Source: Synchiropus splendidus (Eukaryota > Chordata > Actinopteri > Syngnathiformes > Callionymidae). Taken from it: DNA of 64,000 nucleotides. A program made the translations under genes and the position numbers. Within the stretch, counting starts at the first letter, position 1, and each line of letters starts with the position of its first letter. Shown one piece after another: positions 14,150 to 27,000 of the stretch. The stretch is from contig NC_071350.1 of the NCBI RefSeq assembly GCF_027744825.2, positions 3,348,001 to 3,412,000 of the forward strand, read 5' to 3'. Under the pieces are notes generated by a model that was not told where the DNA came from, searched no databases, and worked only from the letters and a program-made list of their open reading frames with translations.

Positions 14150-15150
14150 AAAAAGAAAGTCATCGCATACTTATGCATGGCATCTTCTTTGTGCTTTATG
14201 TGAAGCAAACTGTAAAAAATGCATATGGATTCTTCGCCAGAAGAGCTATTATAGCCAATTTTCTCTGCTTCCTCTGACTTTGTTTATGTGAGTGCACACG
14301 ATCCCTCAGACACTCAGAAAATCTTCCACAGGCTAAAATAAGCCGCCACGGCTCTCTGGGCAACACAAGTTAAGTGGTGCTTTCTATCCTCTGGCTCGTT
14401 CGATGTTTTTTCGACAGCCTCTCTTTCCGATTTCCTCTATTTTTCCCGAACTTACTGCCACCATGCATTCTCTCAGTCACCGTCCACTTCTGCACCCAGA
14501 GACCTTAACACTGACCTTGCCTTGTCTGAGGCTGTGAGATGAGAGCGAGATACAGCCTATCCTCAGCTCCCCCAACTACACTGCAGGCTTGAATTTTGCC
14601 TGTCTCATCAGTCTTCCGCCGGCAAAGGGTACGCCTTGTTATTTCTTCCAGAATTCTACACATTTGCTCTTCTCAGTGCTCAGACAGGCAAACATTGCTC
14701 TTGGCTCAAAGAGAAGCTGAGGTTCGGACCCAAGCTGTCAATACAGATTAGGTTTTATCAGATTAACTTTATCTGCAACATTTGAGCGTCCCCTTGGTTG
14801 GAGACCCGAATCTGGTTTACAATTGATATGCTGGCTGGGGGAGGTTTCGATTTTGGCAGCCATTGTTTTGAACGTGAGCAACCTGCCGTGGTGAAAACCG
14901 GTGGCTTTCACGATGAAAGTCCTGCACCGGGGCTGCTGGTTATCTCCGGTAATGGTCTCGTCTCATGTCAGGAATGGGTTTTCCCCTGCAATGGTGCTTC
15001 TTTCTTTTACGTCTCATTATACTGTTATCGTGGAAGTGACAGGGAAGGACGTTCAAGGTGCAAGGATAATTGGGAGTTGGGAGATTCTGTACACACATGA
15101 ATTTGTCCCGTTGTTTGTCTTTCAGGAACAGTTATTTTTTGCAAATTAAA
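14150..15150. promoter_or_regulatory. candidate conserved noncoding block
   Basis: Balanced composition, no repeats and no recognisable protein. Dense motifs such as ACTTATGCATGGCAT, AAATGCATATGGATTC, CAGATTAACTTTATCTGC. A 100-codon plus-strand ORF at 14798-15100 has no recognisable content. Inference from appearance only. Confidence 0.2.
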
Positions 15151-15361
15151 TAGGATGACGCACAACCTCCATTTGGGTAAATTCCAAGAGAAGCTACCTT
15201 GGATTTATGATTATGTAACACTTGAAATAATGCACAAAGCGTGTAGTGACTAGTGTCGTGCCTTTTGCGGAAGCTTTTTTAAGCAGATAATTGTTGCAAT
15301 ATAAATGTAGATACATAACCACACACACAGCATTCACTCATTTTTAACAACTAGCAATGTG

Positions 15362-15571
15362 CTGGTGAGGTTTCATGAAACAGTGCCTCCATTATTAATG
15401 ACCACTAGGTGGCACTCTTTCTCATTTTCACTCTTCAGTTTCTGGAAAAAACTGTCTTTGCGGCACGTTTATCCATCTTGAACAATTAGTAGCTGCCATC
15501 TTTAGTAGCTGTGTCAGACAGTGTCATCTGGTGGCCTCTGAAAATCAGAGACCACCAGTTGACACTGTCTG
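15362..15571. repeat. foldback-family repeat copy
   Basis: Begins GAGGTTTCATGAAACAGTGC, followed by CCACTAGGTGGCACTC, and ends with an inverted arrangement. 15515-15571 is an imperfect palindrome, CAGACAGTGTCATCTGGTGG against its complement. Confidence 0.8.
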
Positions 15572-15792
15572 TTTTAAAAAAAGATTGCCCGGTGAACTGA
15601 CCAATCACAGTGAGTTGAACAGTGAGCCATGAAAAAACGACTCCTTAGCCTTAAAAAAAACTATTTCACGGACAGTGGTCATAGAAAGCAGAATAGCCTC
15701 AAGAAGTAGCGTGTAATTTGAGAACAGAAGTATCAGTTGTACTTTACGTCATTGCCACAGCAAACATACTGAAACAACTCTTTCAAACTTGA

Positions 15793-16431
15793 TCACCAGG
15801 GTCGAAAAGGAGCAGAGAGAACATTTCTTGGCTCCTGCTTTGGCTTCCAAGTAGGCGAGTCTCCCTCAGCCTTAGCTTTGCTTTCACCCAGAACCTTGAT
15901 TGTTGTGTTCTCCGATGCCAGTCTTTTAATTTCTACATTTATTTTGTCATTTCCTCCCTTTGTTTCTTGACCCATTGAGCTTGGTGATTTCCTGTTGGTG
16001 GCTTTTAAACGTGATCTCTCTGTCCCTCTTTTTTTGGGGGGGGGAGGGGTTGAGATGAAATGAATTTCTCCAAAGCTTCCATTTTCTCTATGATCAGTTT
16101 TGCGATTAGCTTCATTGTCACAGACTCTCCTTCAGAAGACTTGATGGTTTCTCCCAAGGGTTTTCTACCAGGTCTGTATCCATCGCGTTTCGAGGCGACA
16201 TAGTCAGGGGTTTTTTCCACCTTAATTGTGATGACTCGCGACTCTCTTTCAGTCATGACCAGTCCCCCGTGTCTCAAGCAGCCTCTCCTACCCCAGTTTT
16301 TGAAAACGGTTGAGTCAAACCCACTTCTTAATTTGAAAGCTCTGGCTATTCGTGACAGTCTCGCCTGCCGACTTTTCCGGAAATTATCAGGCAAATGATG
16401 AAAAATGTAAGGCCAATTCTGCATCTGCAAT
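15793..16431 (-). CDS. unrecognised ORF pair behind a strong acceptor
   Basis: A model acceptor (TATTTCCTTTCTCTTTCAG, ending 16432) opens a 142-codon frame to 16005. It is basic in its first half with a probable coiled coil near its end (KLIAKLIIEKMEALEKFISS). It stops just after a C10/A7 homopolymer. A shifted frame beyond the homopolymer continues for 60 or more codons (KINVEIKRLASENTTIKVL) and also looks coiled-coil-like. This suggests one coding unit broken by homopolymer slippage, or a decayed LINE ORF1-like gene. No homologue recognised. Confidence 0.25.
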
Positions 16432-17034
16432 CTGAAAGAGAAAGGAAATATTATCTACATTATGATGGAAGGATATAGGACAGCAGCATGGTATATTATG
16501 AAATTGTTTACTGTTTTCAGTGGACCAGTTGGGTCACCAGCCAATTTATCTGTCACATTTGACCCCCAGTCCCCCCATTGCCGTCAAGGTTCTGTGGCCC
16601 ACCTGCAAGCGACCGTGAGTCTGCAAACTTTTTCGTGACACTCAAATCAATCTACAGCGAGAAGTGCAGAGCCGTAATCACGCTATAGCTCATACAAACA
16701 TGGATATACATACACATCCTGGCACACCTCATCCATGGTGCACCCAGATACTGGATGATCTTCCTCCCGCTTCTCCATATTACTTCTGAGGTCCAATCCC
16801 TTCTGAGGTATGGTTTATTATGGGAACATATGCATTTTTCTGCCAGTGAATGCCACTCTTCAGTGGTGTCTAAAAGCGGAACAAAGGTTGCATAGACTCT
16901 AAGTGGCAGAAAACACTAGAGAGGACATGCTGCTGTTTCCTACCGCTGAAATTGTAGATGTTTTGTTCTCAGCTAAATGTGATGCGCTGTAGGTTAAGTT
17001 ACTGCATTATCAATCCCCAATGATTTTTCATACA

Positions 17035-17036
<2 letters not shown>

Positions 17037-17077
<41 letters not shown>

Positions 17078-17090
17078 TATACACACACAT
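17037..17090. repeat. (TA)n(CA)n compound microsatellite
   Basis: TA repeats for about 30 bases followed by CACACACA/TATACACACA. Confidence 0.95.
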
Positions 17091-17884
17091 AATTTAACTA
17101 AAAAATCTGGTGATTTTCTGATAGAAGCAGGGAAAGAGCAGGACGTAAGGGGCTACACTCCTGAGATAGAATGTGCAGGAGATGAGCTACTCATAACAGG
17201 ATTGAGAGCCACTCTGACAGGAGGCTCGTCCTGTAAAACACTGGAGCAGCTGGGGTCATGGATGGCTTCCGGTCAGTGGCAGAGAGGTACATGGAGGTGC
17301 AGCCTCAGTGGAGTGTTGTGGTGTTGAGTGGAAAACATCCTGAGACACTCAATACTCAGTATATGAAGTAAATACTCAAACCTCAAATCAAACCCAAATT
17401 GATCTTTATTCAGCTAAAATTCAATTCCAAGGACAAAAATACAGTTTGAGCCTTACATACTGCATAAAACAATGTATCTTTGCCATTAAATAAATAATAA
17501 ACAAAAAAATAAATTTCATTTTCAGTGTAGTTACTAAAACACAAGAATATAAGTTTTTCTTTCTATCTTTGTTCTTTATGTTTTTGAATGTGCCTCTTTG
17601 ATTTCTTATGATGTGCCTGCTTTTCTTTGGTGGTTATTTTGCTTTTTTTCATTTCACTCTTCTTTTAAATTATCTCCATGTCAAAGTGGAGAAAAAATTA
17701 ATTTTTATCCCCATCACCATTTAATTTACGTCTCAGAGGAAGTGTCTTTTTATCTGATATCTGTCTAATAGAGGAGTGGCCGACCAGTCAGAGGCTAATA
17801 GCCACATTTCTTTCATGTGTTGCAGCAAAGAGTCACATGCTACAAATAGGTGTAGGTGTGGCAGACAAGGCTCGCCTGAACCCC

Positions 17885-17965
17885 TGGTCACAGCGGCAGT
17901 ATAGCGGTTAAAGCACATCCCTGTGTGTCCCAACATTGCCAGTTCATGTCTGGCATACTGTAGGT
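17885..17965 (+). repeat. possible decayed SINE
   Basis: GCAGTATAGCGGTTAAAGCA resembles a tRNA-like A box region, and CCAGTTCATGTCTGGC follows at the spacing of a degenerate B box. Only the head is recognisable. Confidence 0.3.
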
Positions 17966-19927
17966 CTCTTGTGCATCTGTTTTTAAAATAATACATTTTA
18001 CCGTGATCCACCTTGAAATATCAAGCAGTACAGATGGAAATGTGCGCACCTTTTATTTCATTAATATATTTTTTTGCCGTGGCTCATGCCACCAATAACG
18101 TAGCCCCGGTCTGTGTGTGAGTCGGCTCATGGAGTCGACTCTTCGCTCCACTGAATTAAACAGACTTCACGGCGACGAATAATACGCAAAACACATGCCA
18201 TACGTTTAGTTTAGGTCATGACAAAGTCAAACATGGAACTAAGTCATGTAAATCGTGTGGTTCTGATGCAGTCCAAGTCTGAGGACAGCGCTTCACATTG
18301 CTGTTGAGTGGGGGGCACGTGCAGCGAGGCGCAATGGTTACGGCATTATTTGTCGGCTTATTTTAAACGAGTACACTAACAGCAATTCTCCCTACAACCA
18401 AGGAACCCAGACTTTCTTGTGATGGGTCCTCATCACTTGAGAGCGCTAAGTGCTCATGTAATCAGAGTAGCTGCGGCTGTTGTCTGCGTGTTTCACAGAA
18501 TTGGTCGAAATGACGTTGAGCTCCTGCAGTCTGAAATAGCTCATCAGCCAGGTCCAACGCCTACACATGCCTCTCTTGGGAACGGAAAGGTGTGTGAGGT
18601 TTTTTTTTCTGCTACATATCCATATAGACTCTCCACTATAAATAACGTTTTGAACAAACAGCTGGATGTTGTGACAAACTTAAGGAAGAAGAAAACCCAA
18701 TTACACCACAGTAGTCTCCTGGAGGTCCTGAGTTTTGCTTGTTGTGGCTGAAGGCAGATGGCAGATCACTCCAAACAAGTCTGGGCAGAGAGATGAGGAG
18801 AGGGGAGACAGCAAATGATAGCAGCTCTCTACACCTTGTCAGTTATTAGGAGGAGCCAGAAGACAAATCTGACATGACTTGTGTTATGTTCGAGGAAACA
18901 TATAATTGGCTCACAGCAGGACGAACCGCTACCATCTACAGTCCACCTTAGAGGTCATCTGTCAACAGTCCCGCAAAGCACAGAATCATAATATTAATAA
19001 TACGAAGAAGAAGGTACAGGCCTTTGTTTTTTATTCTTGGTTTTTGGTCCAAATAAAGATACAAATTCACACATTCAAAGACAAAGTATGATAGCATTAT
19101 ATTCTGAAAGTAGTAGAAGCAGCATTAGATGTAGCAGCAGAATTCTTACTTCTGAAAAAGAGGATGCTTCTAGTCGATGAAGCAGCATAATTGCTGTATA
19201 TACTACTGTTTTGGAAGACAATAGTAGTTTTTGCATCCGTAGATGCAATAACTGTAGCTAAGCTTAGTTGTAGTTCTCATGCAAGTCTAGTCGCTGTAGC
19301 AGTAGCTGGATAGTAGAAGGAGTTGTAAAGTATTGCAGCCATTGCTAAGTGGTGTACTGTAATTAAATTTGTGTTTGAGGTTGTCAAGAGTTTTCAATGT
19401 TCTGTTTGGATTTAGATATACAGGTATACATAAGATTCTGTGTCAGAGTCAGATTTAGATTTTGATTCACATTCGGAATTAAATGAAGATTAACTGCGGA
19501 GCTTTTAATTGAATTTAAATTGAGAAGTGAGATTCTGATTTAATATTTTTGATTCAGTCAATATACATTATATATTTTTTTCAGTCAATATATTTAACAA
19601 GCACACATTCAAAAAAGTCAACGCATACTAAAACACAAAACAGTAGTGCTCTGTTAACACTGAGCGTTAACCAAATATAAATGAATAAAATTTGAAAACA
19701 ATTGAAAACAATTATTGCTCTGAAGAAATGTTTTTTCATGTGTGTTTATAACTGCAATATCTCTTGTTGTAAATTAATATGTAATCAGCCATTACAATAC
19801 AGTCTTCATTCTTGCTGTTTCAGCACAATATTCATTTTTAATCATGATGAACATCAAATTGTGAACATTTTTTTTTAGCAGTTGATGGATGCAGAAGAAG
19901 AGCTCATGGTAAATTTGTAAGGAGAAG

Positions 19928-20699
19928 TCACCTCATCTTCTTGGCCCTAGAGCCTGGGGCTCTGGTGATGTTGCCCCACAGGCGAGAGATTCGAGGATGC
20001 AGATTGGATGAAATGTGTGAAGGGGCACTTTTGTCCTGCAATGACGGAACAACATTATGTAGTTTCCAGGCAAATTATATTTCATAGGTGACATCTTATC
20101 TCATACTCTGAATACGCTTGTACTGAAAATAATACAAAATGATTTTTAATTCAACATAACAAATAAAATGTTCCATATAAATGGTATAGAAATGCGCCAC
20201 ATGGCTTTTTGTGATAGTGGCCCTTATTGACCAGCTCAGGGATCATATACTGTTGTTGGTATTGGCCTTGCCATTGGAAAATACAGGAGTAGTATGAGAG
20301 AGAACACTTTTGAAATAACAGTACAACATTAGCTTCTTCATTTATTCAAATCAACTCACTAAAACAACCTTTAACACTTCACAAAAACTTTAATACGACA
20401 TGCTCGAACTCAATCAACCGCACTGTTTGTAAGTGTACAGCATCAATCTGGAGTCTGCATTTTGATATTTACACTAAATTGCAATCCTGATCGGAATATC
20501 TTAACATTTCACTAAAGCACCAAAACGCCGGTGCAGCGGAACATTTACATTCCTGTAACGTTCAATCACCATGCAGATGATTTTTTATGAGCCACTGAAT
20601 CATGAAGGACACTTAAGTGAGAGATGTGATCTAAATGTACAAGTGCGGTGATATACCTTTTTTTTCCGACTCATTCCGCTCAAGTCTGAGACATGAAAT
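19928..20699 (-). CDS. two candidate terminal exons of an unidentified gene
   Basis: Exon a, 20657-20699: acceptor TTTTCCCATGCAG, donor AAG|GTATAT, coding FHVSDLSGMSRKKK after one leading base. Exon b, 20035 down to TGA at 19928-19930: acceptor TCATTGCAG, coding DKSAPSHISSNLHPRISRLW then GNITRAPGSRAKKMR. The exons join in phase 0 to give 49 residues, basic at the C-terminus. I do not recognise the product. No upstream exon in the needed phase (two bases left over) was found between here and omg. A second frame through exon a, beginning MSLKYLFC at 20801 with a signal-peptide-like stretch, also stays open into exon b, so the frame is not settled. It could be a small secreted protein, the 3' end of a larger gene, or chance. 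Confidence 0.3.
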
Positions 20700-22685
20700 C
20701 TGCATGGGAAAACAATGAAGAGCTACAAGAGCCACCGCGGAACAAAGCAAGTCAGTAATTTTATTGAAATTACAAAATAAATATTTTAAACTCATGTCAG
20801 CAGCGTCTGCGTCCACAGTAGCAGCCGGGTCGTAGTTGAACGTAGAGTGCCATCATGTGCTGACTTGTGGTCACTACAGCGCTTAAAACAGCGTGTATTC
20901 GTGTTATTATTCTTATTATTTATACATCGGACACACACGCACACCTTCATTTCTTTTTCTTTTCTTTTTTTTTAAATAGTACAGTATTTCTTATATTTAA
21001 AATGTTTTTAATTCACCCTCATTGATAATGTTACTAAGATCTTGAGACAAGTCCTTCTCATGTATCATATCACCACAGTCAACTCCATTTATAATTCAGC
21101 TGTGTAATGTTTTAAAATATTACCTGATCCTTAATATGTTACACATTAATATTTTCAAGCAGATGTAAATCCAAACAATAATCACAGTCGAATTTCTACG
21201 TCATGAAAATATCATTGTGAATACATTGAATTTTTAAAGTTTATGTTTGTAGGCTCTAATATCTGAGTTTTATCATTTTTTTATCGATAATTTGTTTCAC
21301 ATGTGGTTATTACATTTTTTCTCAGCTTTATATTTATAGCGGATATATGAGTATTTCTCTGGTGTAGCAAAGGGAAGATCAGGTTTCAGAGCTCAGTGGG
21401 TGGTGCTGATGTGCGGATGGCACTTGTTGTTGTTGATGGATAGTTGCGATAGCCAATTAGATCACGAGTTGCAGACTGCAAGGCTGTATGGGCAAACTAG
21501 TTTCAGAACAATGAAATCACAGATGTTTATCGACATGCAGCTGTTTATTGCGCTGTTCTCTGCCCCTGCATTTTCCCGGCATCTAGAGCCACATTGGCTT
21601 GATAGCCCAGGTGGAGAAAGGGATTGTTCACCATTTCCAAGCGGCCACCACAGGTTTAGCCCTTGGTGCTAACATTTATATTTTTTATTATTTTGTTCAC
21701 GTTTAACATGTTAATGACGAGGCACCGTTGTGCAATTCTACAATGACATGCTTCTTGTGCTGCTGTCGGCAAAATGTGCCGGTCTCATAGGAGTCTTTCT
21801 GATACGAAACTGCAACTATGCAAATAGCCAAGCGGTGCAAATATTTTGCACATATTATAAATATCTTTCTGGTACAGGTACTCTTTCTTCTTGTCTGAGT
21901 TTTCCCTTTTATATGTATATAAAAACATTATACGTATACTTTATCGAATTTTTATTCAAAATAAAATAATTAAAAAGAAGCCCTGTGATACAATAGGTCA
22001 TGTAACACATTTTCAGTGTATTAGAGGAGATGAAAGTAAACATTCATTCACTTGATTCTCTCTCACAGTCTGTCTTTGTTGTGATAATTAGATGATGTAT
22101 CTTAATGAATCTTATTTAGATGGAACACCAATATAAAGGCTTTTCCAAATTCCTGTTTCAGAAAACCATTCGAAGGTTCCCAAATCTATAATATACATTC
22201 CAACCTCATGCAAAGCAACTCAAGTGCAAAACGAAAAAAAAAACAAAAAACAAATAAAGAGACTGTTTGGATTCAAAGGACATCTTAACACAGAAAATAC
22301 CAATAAAAAGTTCAGCATTTTCCAAAAACAAATGTTAGAGGAAGCCTATTCCTTTCATATCACATCAGCAGATAAATAAAATACACAGTTTGAGATGTAC
22401 ATTTGAATTTCATCTTAAAAACATCAGTTTAAGTGTTTGCAAGGATACAGCACTTTACTTCCAGTTAACATTCTACACCTACTTCTACACTTGTGGAAGT
22501 ACAGCAAGTCAATAGACATGGTAAGTCAATGTAAACACCTGCTGTCCCACCTGCACTTCCACATGAGCCATGCATACATGAAGCGATGATGTGAGTGGGT
22601 TTGGATTACGGTAGGTTTAATTCAGGCCCATGGCTCACATGGAGAATTCCATTCATGCTTCAGTTTTTCCATTTGTGCGCTTCAT
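20700..22685. other. omg 3' side, no firm gene
   Basis: Contains the possible omg poly(A) signals ATTAAA (22616-22621, minus) and AATAAA (21951-21956, minus). The block at 21360-21690 is more complex than its surroundings and might be regulatory. The plus-strand 90-codon ORF inside it is not convincing. Confidence 0.35.
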
Positions 22686-22749
22686 TCAGAGTTCCTTGTG
22701 GTAGAGACGCATCAACAGGGCGTTGGTCCAGTTCAGCACAAACAGTCGG
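22686..22749 (-). other. candidate short terminal exon downstream of omg
   Basis: A strong acceptor (CTAAC branch-like site, then GGTTTCTTCAG at 22750) opens a 20-codon reading frame, RLFVLNWTNALLMRLYHKEL, ending in TGA at 22686-22688. It could be an alternative 3' exon of omg that replaces the GPI tail, or chance sequence in the omg 3' UTR. No matching donor is proven. Confidence 0.15.
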
Positions 22750-22809
22750 CTGAAGAAACCGACACAGTTAGTTTGATTTTGTGCCTTGAATTATTTGAGT
22801 CTTGCTGTT

Positions 22810-24079
22810 TCAGAGGACCAGAATGAGAAACAGCAGGTTGAGCGTGAGAGACGAGCAGGTGCTGAGAGACAGACTGCTGCTGAAGCTGCTAGGATTCTTC
22901 CTCCTCACACTCCTGGTTCGTAGAGTTGTTGTCTTCTTTGTCTGCATGGAGGAGCTCTGTGTTACGAACGACTGATCTGTGACCAGCGTGACTCCGATGG
23001 GTGTCTCGGTTACGAAGCTGGTGTCAATAATTGAGGATGTCTCGACGGTGGTGCCGAGTGAACCTCGCTCGGAGATGAAATCAGCGTGGCGTGTGTTATC
23101 TGCAGCAGCTGGGCCAGCCGGAGCAGAAAAGTGATGAATGGTTTGGAGAATGCCTGTTGATCTGGGCGGCTGGTCGGTGGGCGTGGCAGGACTGGACGAA
23201 TGCCACCACCCGGTCACAGAAAGGCTCTCGTCATACGCTGTGACAGGCGGCATGTTGTGGGACGCAAAGTGCCAGCCAGGGCGGACCCATCCACAGGCGG
23301 GCTGCGTGTGGCATGGGCAGCCCAAGACATGGGCACGGGTCTCCTTAGCCCACCTGACCAAGTAAGCCAAGTCCTCATGAATGTGGCAGGTCCACGGGTT
23401 GTTGAACAAAGTGATGACACGCAGAGACACAAGCTGGTCCAACACTCCTGTGGGCAACATGGAGAAGCGGTTTGAATGTAGATAGAAGTGGGTGAGCTTG
23501 TGAAGCCGGTCCAGCGAGCCGGGCAGTACCTGCACCAGAAGATTGTTGGATAGGTCAATGGTCTCCAGGCGGCTCGGCATGTTTGTGGGTAAGGTCCAGA
23601 AGTGATTATAGCTCATGTTGAGCTTACTCAGATTAATCAAGGTGTTGTTGATAAAAATAGCCCGTTCCAGGCGATTGTCAGAGACGTCCAGGGTTTGTAA
23701 GTTCCACTGATACGCCGTGTCGTTCTTGTCCAGCACCTGGACACGGTTGGAGGCGGCGTAGAGATGCCAGAGGGAGCGAGGCAAGCCGGAGGGGAGGCGG
23801 TTCAGTCGGTTGTGAGACAAGTCAAGGACGCGTAGATGTGTGTACGAGGTCAGCTGCTCATCCAGGTGGTGGAAGCGGTTGTGGGATAAGTTAAGCGATC
23901 GCAGGTTATGCTGGAGCCCATCGGGGAGAAATCGCAGGCCCCTCCAGGAGCAGTCCACCTCCCGGTGGCTGCGGTTGCAGGTACATGCGGACGGACACAC
24001 AGTGAGGACACCAGACACCAGCAGCAAGACCAGCAGGAGTTCCAGGAGAACCACGTGGGGTGGAAATGTCAGCAGTCTC
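22810..24079 (-). CDS. omg: omg exon 2 (nearly all of the coding sequence)
   Basis: Acceptor at 24080-24082 preceded by a pyrimidine-rich tract and a branch-point-like TTCTAAC. The exon is open from 24079 to the TGA at 22810-22812 and encodes 422 residues after the split arginine codon. It carries the LRR domain, the stalk and the GPI tail. The opposite-strand ORFs over this interval are shadows. Confidence 0.95.
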
Positions 24080-27000
24080 CTGAAGAAGAGATGGCTTGTT
24101 AGAATTTATAATCTCATAATCTGACTTCATCATGCTCAAACGTTGTCTGCTCAAATATCTATAAACTACTTTGTTAGCTAGCATCACTGACCTTTGAGTT
24201 GAACTGGAGCCTTCTCTGTTTGATTTATGTTTACTCAAAAATATCCACTTGCGTGCTGCTGATTTCTTATCACTGCATCTTCAACCTGGCGTGTGCACTG
24301 ACTCACCAGCTCTTAAGCCAGAAGCATATCTTTTGCAGAAATGAATTTGCATCGCACCAACAGCCTAAGACTGTGGGCACCTTAGCAACAATGGGCAAGA
24401 ATGTGAAGAACAATTGATGAAACAATCCATGTTTATTCGTGAAGGTTAGGCTGGTTCTGATGCGACATCTCTCCTCTCAGTGCTACTTTCAAGGGCTTAC
24501 TTTCCTTATTTTTGGTGCAAGGGGGAAGAACATGTCAAATTCTTTGTGTGGAAGAAAAATCCGGACAATTCTGCAACCATTAAGCTTTGGTAATAGCCTC
24601 CTTTGGTGGGTTGAGCAGCAAGGTGAAGTTACCATAACTGTAAATGCAAATGACTTAAGGAGAAATAAACATACACAACTGACTTAAGCGTGAAAAGCAA
24701 TTGTGAAAAGACTACTTCAGTACTTAGATACTCATTGTTTAGTCTGATAGTGCTTAAAACCTAATTTCTAATGAGGGAAAAGAAAGCACCAACATAGGTG
24801 TTTTTATCGAGCCATGAAGCGACAGGACTTGGCAGCCATCATTCTGTCAGTGTGGATGGTGGTGTCAGAGGTTGGCATAATGGAATGGTAATGGAAGTGC
24901 ATTCAACAAGTCCCTAAAACTACTGACTTATTATAATATCTTCTCGTTGCTTTCCACATATTATCACCAATAGATACAAGACGTTCTACATGTTGTCCAT
25001 ATATTCAATATTTCACAATAATAGAAACTAAGCCAAATATTTCGACAAATATGTATTTAATAAATCTATACAGACAAACAACTGAAAGGCACTTTTCTTA
25101 AATAATGTATTCACAAATGTTGCTTTCTTAATTCTGTTATGCAAATTGTTGACTTCCCATCCGTATCTTAAAACCTTGATGTACTATTACTATTAAGTCT
25201 TGCCACTGCCTCCAAACAGACTTGGACTTTGTCCCATTTCTCAGCCTAACACTAGCACTTAACACTAGCACTTGGTTTGGAGTGGCCTCCACTATGAAGT
25301 GCCCTCCGACGACGATTGATGACCCTAAGAATTCCAATGACGCAGCCAATGACACAATGTGCTGTTTTGTTTCCTGCATATCCAGTGATGGAGACGTTTT
25401 CAAAATGCCAGCTCCGTTTTTGCAACCCCTTGCTTCGGCGCTGATCATCTCACTTGGTTTGGTGAACCAGGAGAAATGGGCGGAGCCAAAGCCGGCTTCG
25501 CTGCTTGCTTGTTGCGGTGTTAGATCTATTTGAGGTATGACAATGGTATCGTTAGCGTGGATGCTAGCCGACTGTTGTTTGTGAAGAAGAAATAAAAACA
25601 TACTGTTGTACATACATGTTGTATTGTTCATGTTGTCGGACACAGTAGACCATTTGGGTCGCTAACATGTGATACGAGAGAAAGTCAACAAACAGAAGAG
25701 TAGCCCTTGTTACTAAAATGGTCCTGTTGTCCTATCCAACATTTAAATAAAGTATGTTGGTATCCTGGAAATCTAGCTACACTTCATATTCCCACTTGGT
25801 TTCAAGTCATCTCTGGAGCTCCCTTGGTTTGAAGCAATCATTTCAAGTGGTGAACAACAAGTGCCCTCAGTCTTAGGAGTATTGGGACACACTACACTTA
25901 CACGTGAACGCGCGAAACCCAGTGTTAGGGTCAAACATCGGTGTTAGGGTGAGAAATTGGACACAGCCTTGGACTGTCAGTCAGAGCCTTCACCATACTG
26001 ATGCCATTCTTCGTCCATTCTCTGACTGGTTGGCCGGGTGTCGACCTTCTGCGTTGAAGTTTGACGAAGGGAACACTGATCTATCACAACAAATCCATTT
26101 TTAATGCCCTCAGTCTCTGGAACAGAAGAGACTGAGCTTATCTCGGAGCCACTGAATAATTCATTTCCAATGAGGACCTTCTCAGGAAAAACTGGACATT
26201 GTCAGGAATGGTTAGTTAGCGTTAATCATCTGGCAATGGTGCCACTGACACTAGCAAGGATCAGAGGAGCCAGATGTTTTATTGTTGTTGTTGAAACTAC
26301 AACTCATCACTATTCATTTACAGTAATAACACCATAACAGCTCCCTGTAGCACCATGTCGTACTGTGTTTTTGCGTATAAAAGCTTCCATAACTGTGACG
26401 TGATCGATAATCCGGTTTGCAGCTTCATCATTCTTTCGTTGTGTTTATGCAGGGAGGTGCAGTTATGCGTGCAGAGTAGAGATTCTAAGCACTCAGTAAT
26501 CTGGATAAACTTGAGACTGAATCCCATGCTCTTGTGATGCGCTCCACAGAATCATTCCCAAATAAAAGTAGTTTATTTCGTCACAAAACATGGTCAGTTT
26601 GTGCTGTAATATTTGTGCGTTCACATGATGCAGTATTGCTTCAGAATGTGGCGTTTGTCATGCAACTCTTCACCTCCAGAGGGCACACTAGAGCGATGGC
26701 TGCAGTGAACTCTGGGAATACACTTCTGCTGTCTGCAGGAGAAACCAACTGCAGCAGAGCAGAACTGGCTGCTGCTGTCTCTCCACTCCTGTGCCAGAGC
26801 CTTTCCACTCCATGCACACACACACACACACACACACATCTGCGTCGCTCGCAGGTACATGTTTAAATTACAAAGTGACTTCCATTACACTTCCTGCATC
26901 TGCGTTCCCTGATGCACTCCCTCCAAGGTCCATTTGCTGATTGCAATTTAGTGGTTATACTTAATTAATACATTCCATTTGAGGTTGTTAGAAGTCGATT

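Larger units (their letters stand above)
16432..19927. other. no gene seen
   Basis: AT-rich DNA with a compound microsatellite, a possible SINE head and short chance ORFs. 19090-19330 has a loose GTAGnAG-type trinucleotide theme (for example TAGTAGAAGCAGCATTAGAT). Nothing coding is supported. Confidence 0.4.

Noticed and set aside
23138..24124. Plus- and minus-strand ORFs of 64-114 codons over omg
   Set aside because: Off-frame shadows of the GC-richer omg coding exon.
26621..26866. ORFs containing poly-CV or poly-HT runs
   Set aside because: Translations of the CA microsatellite.
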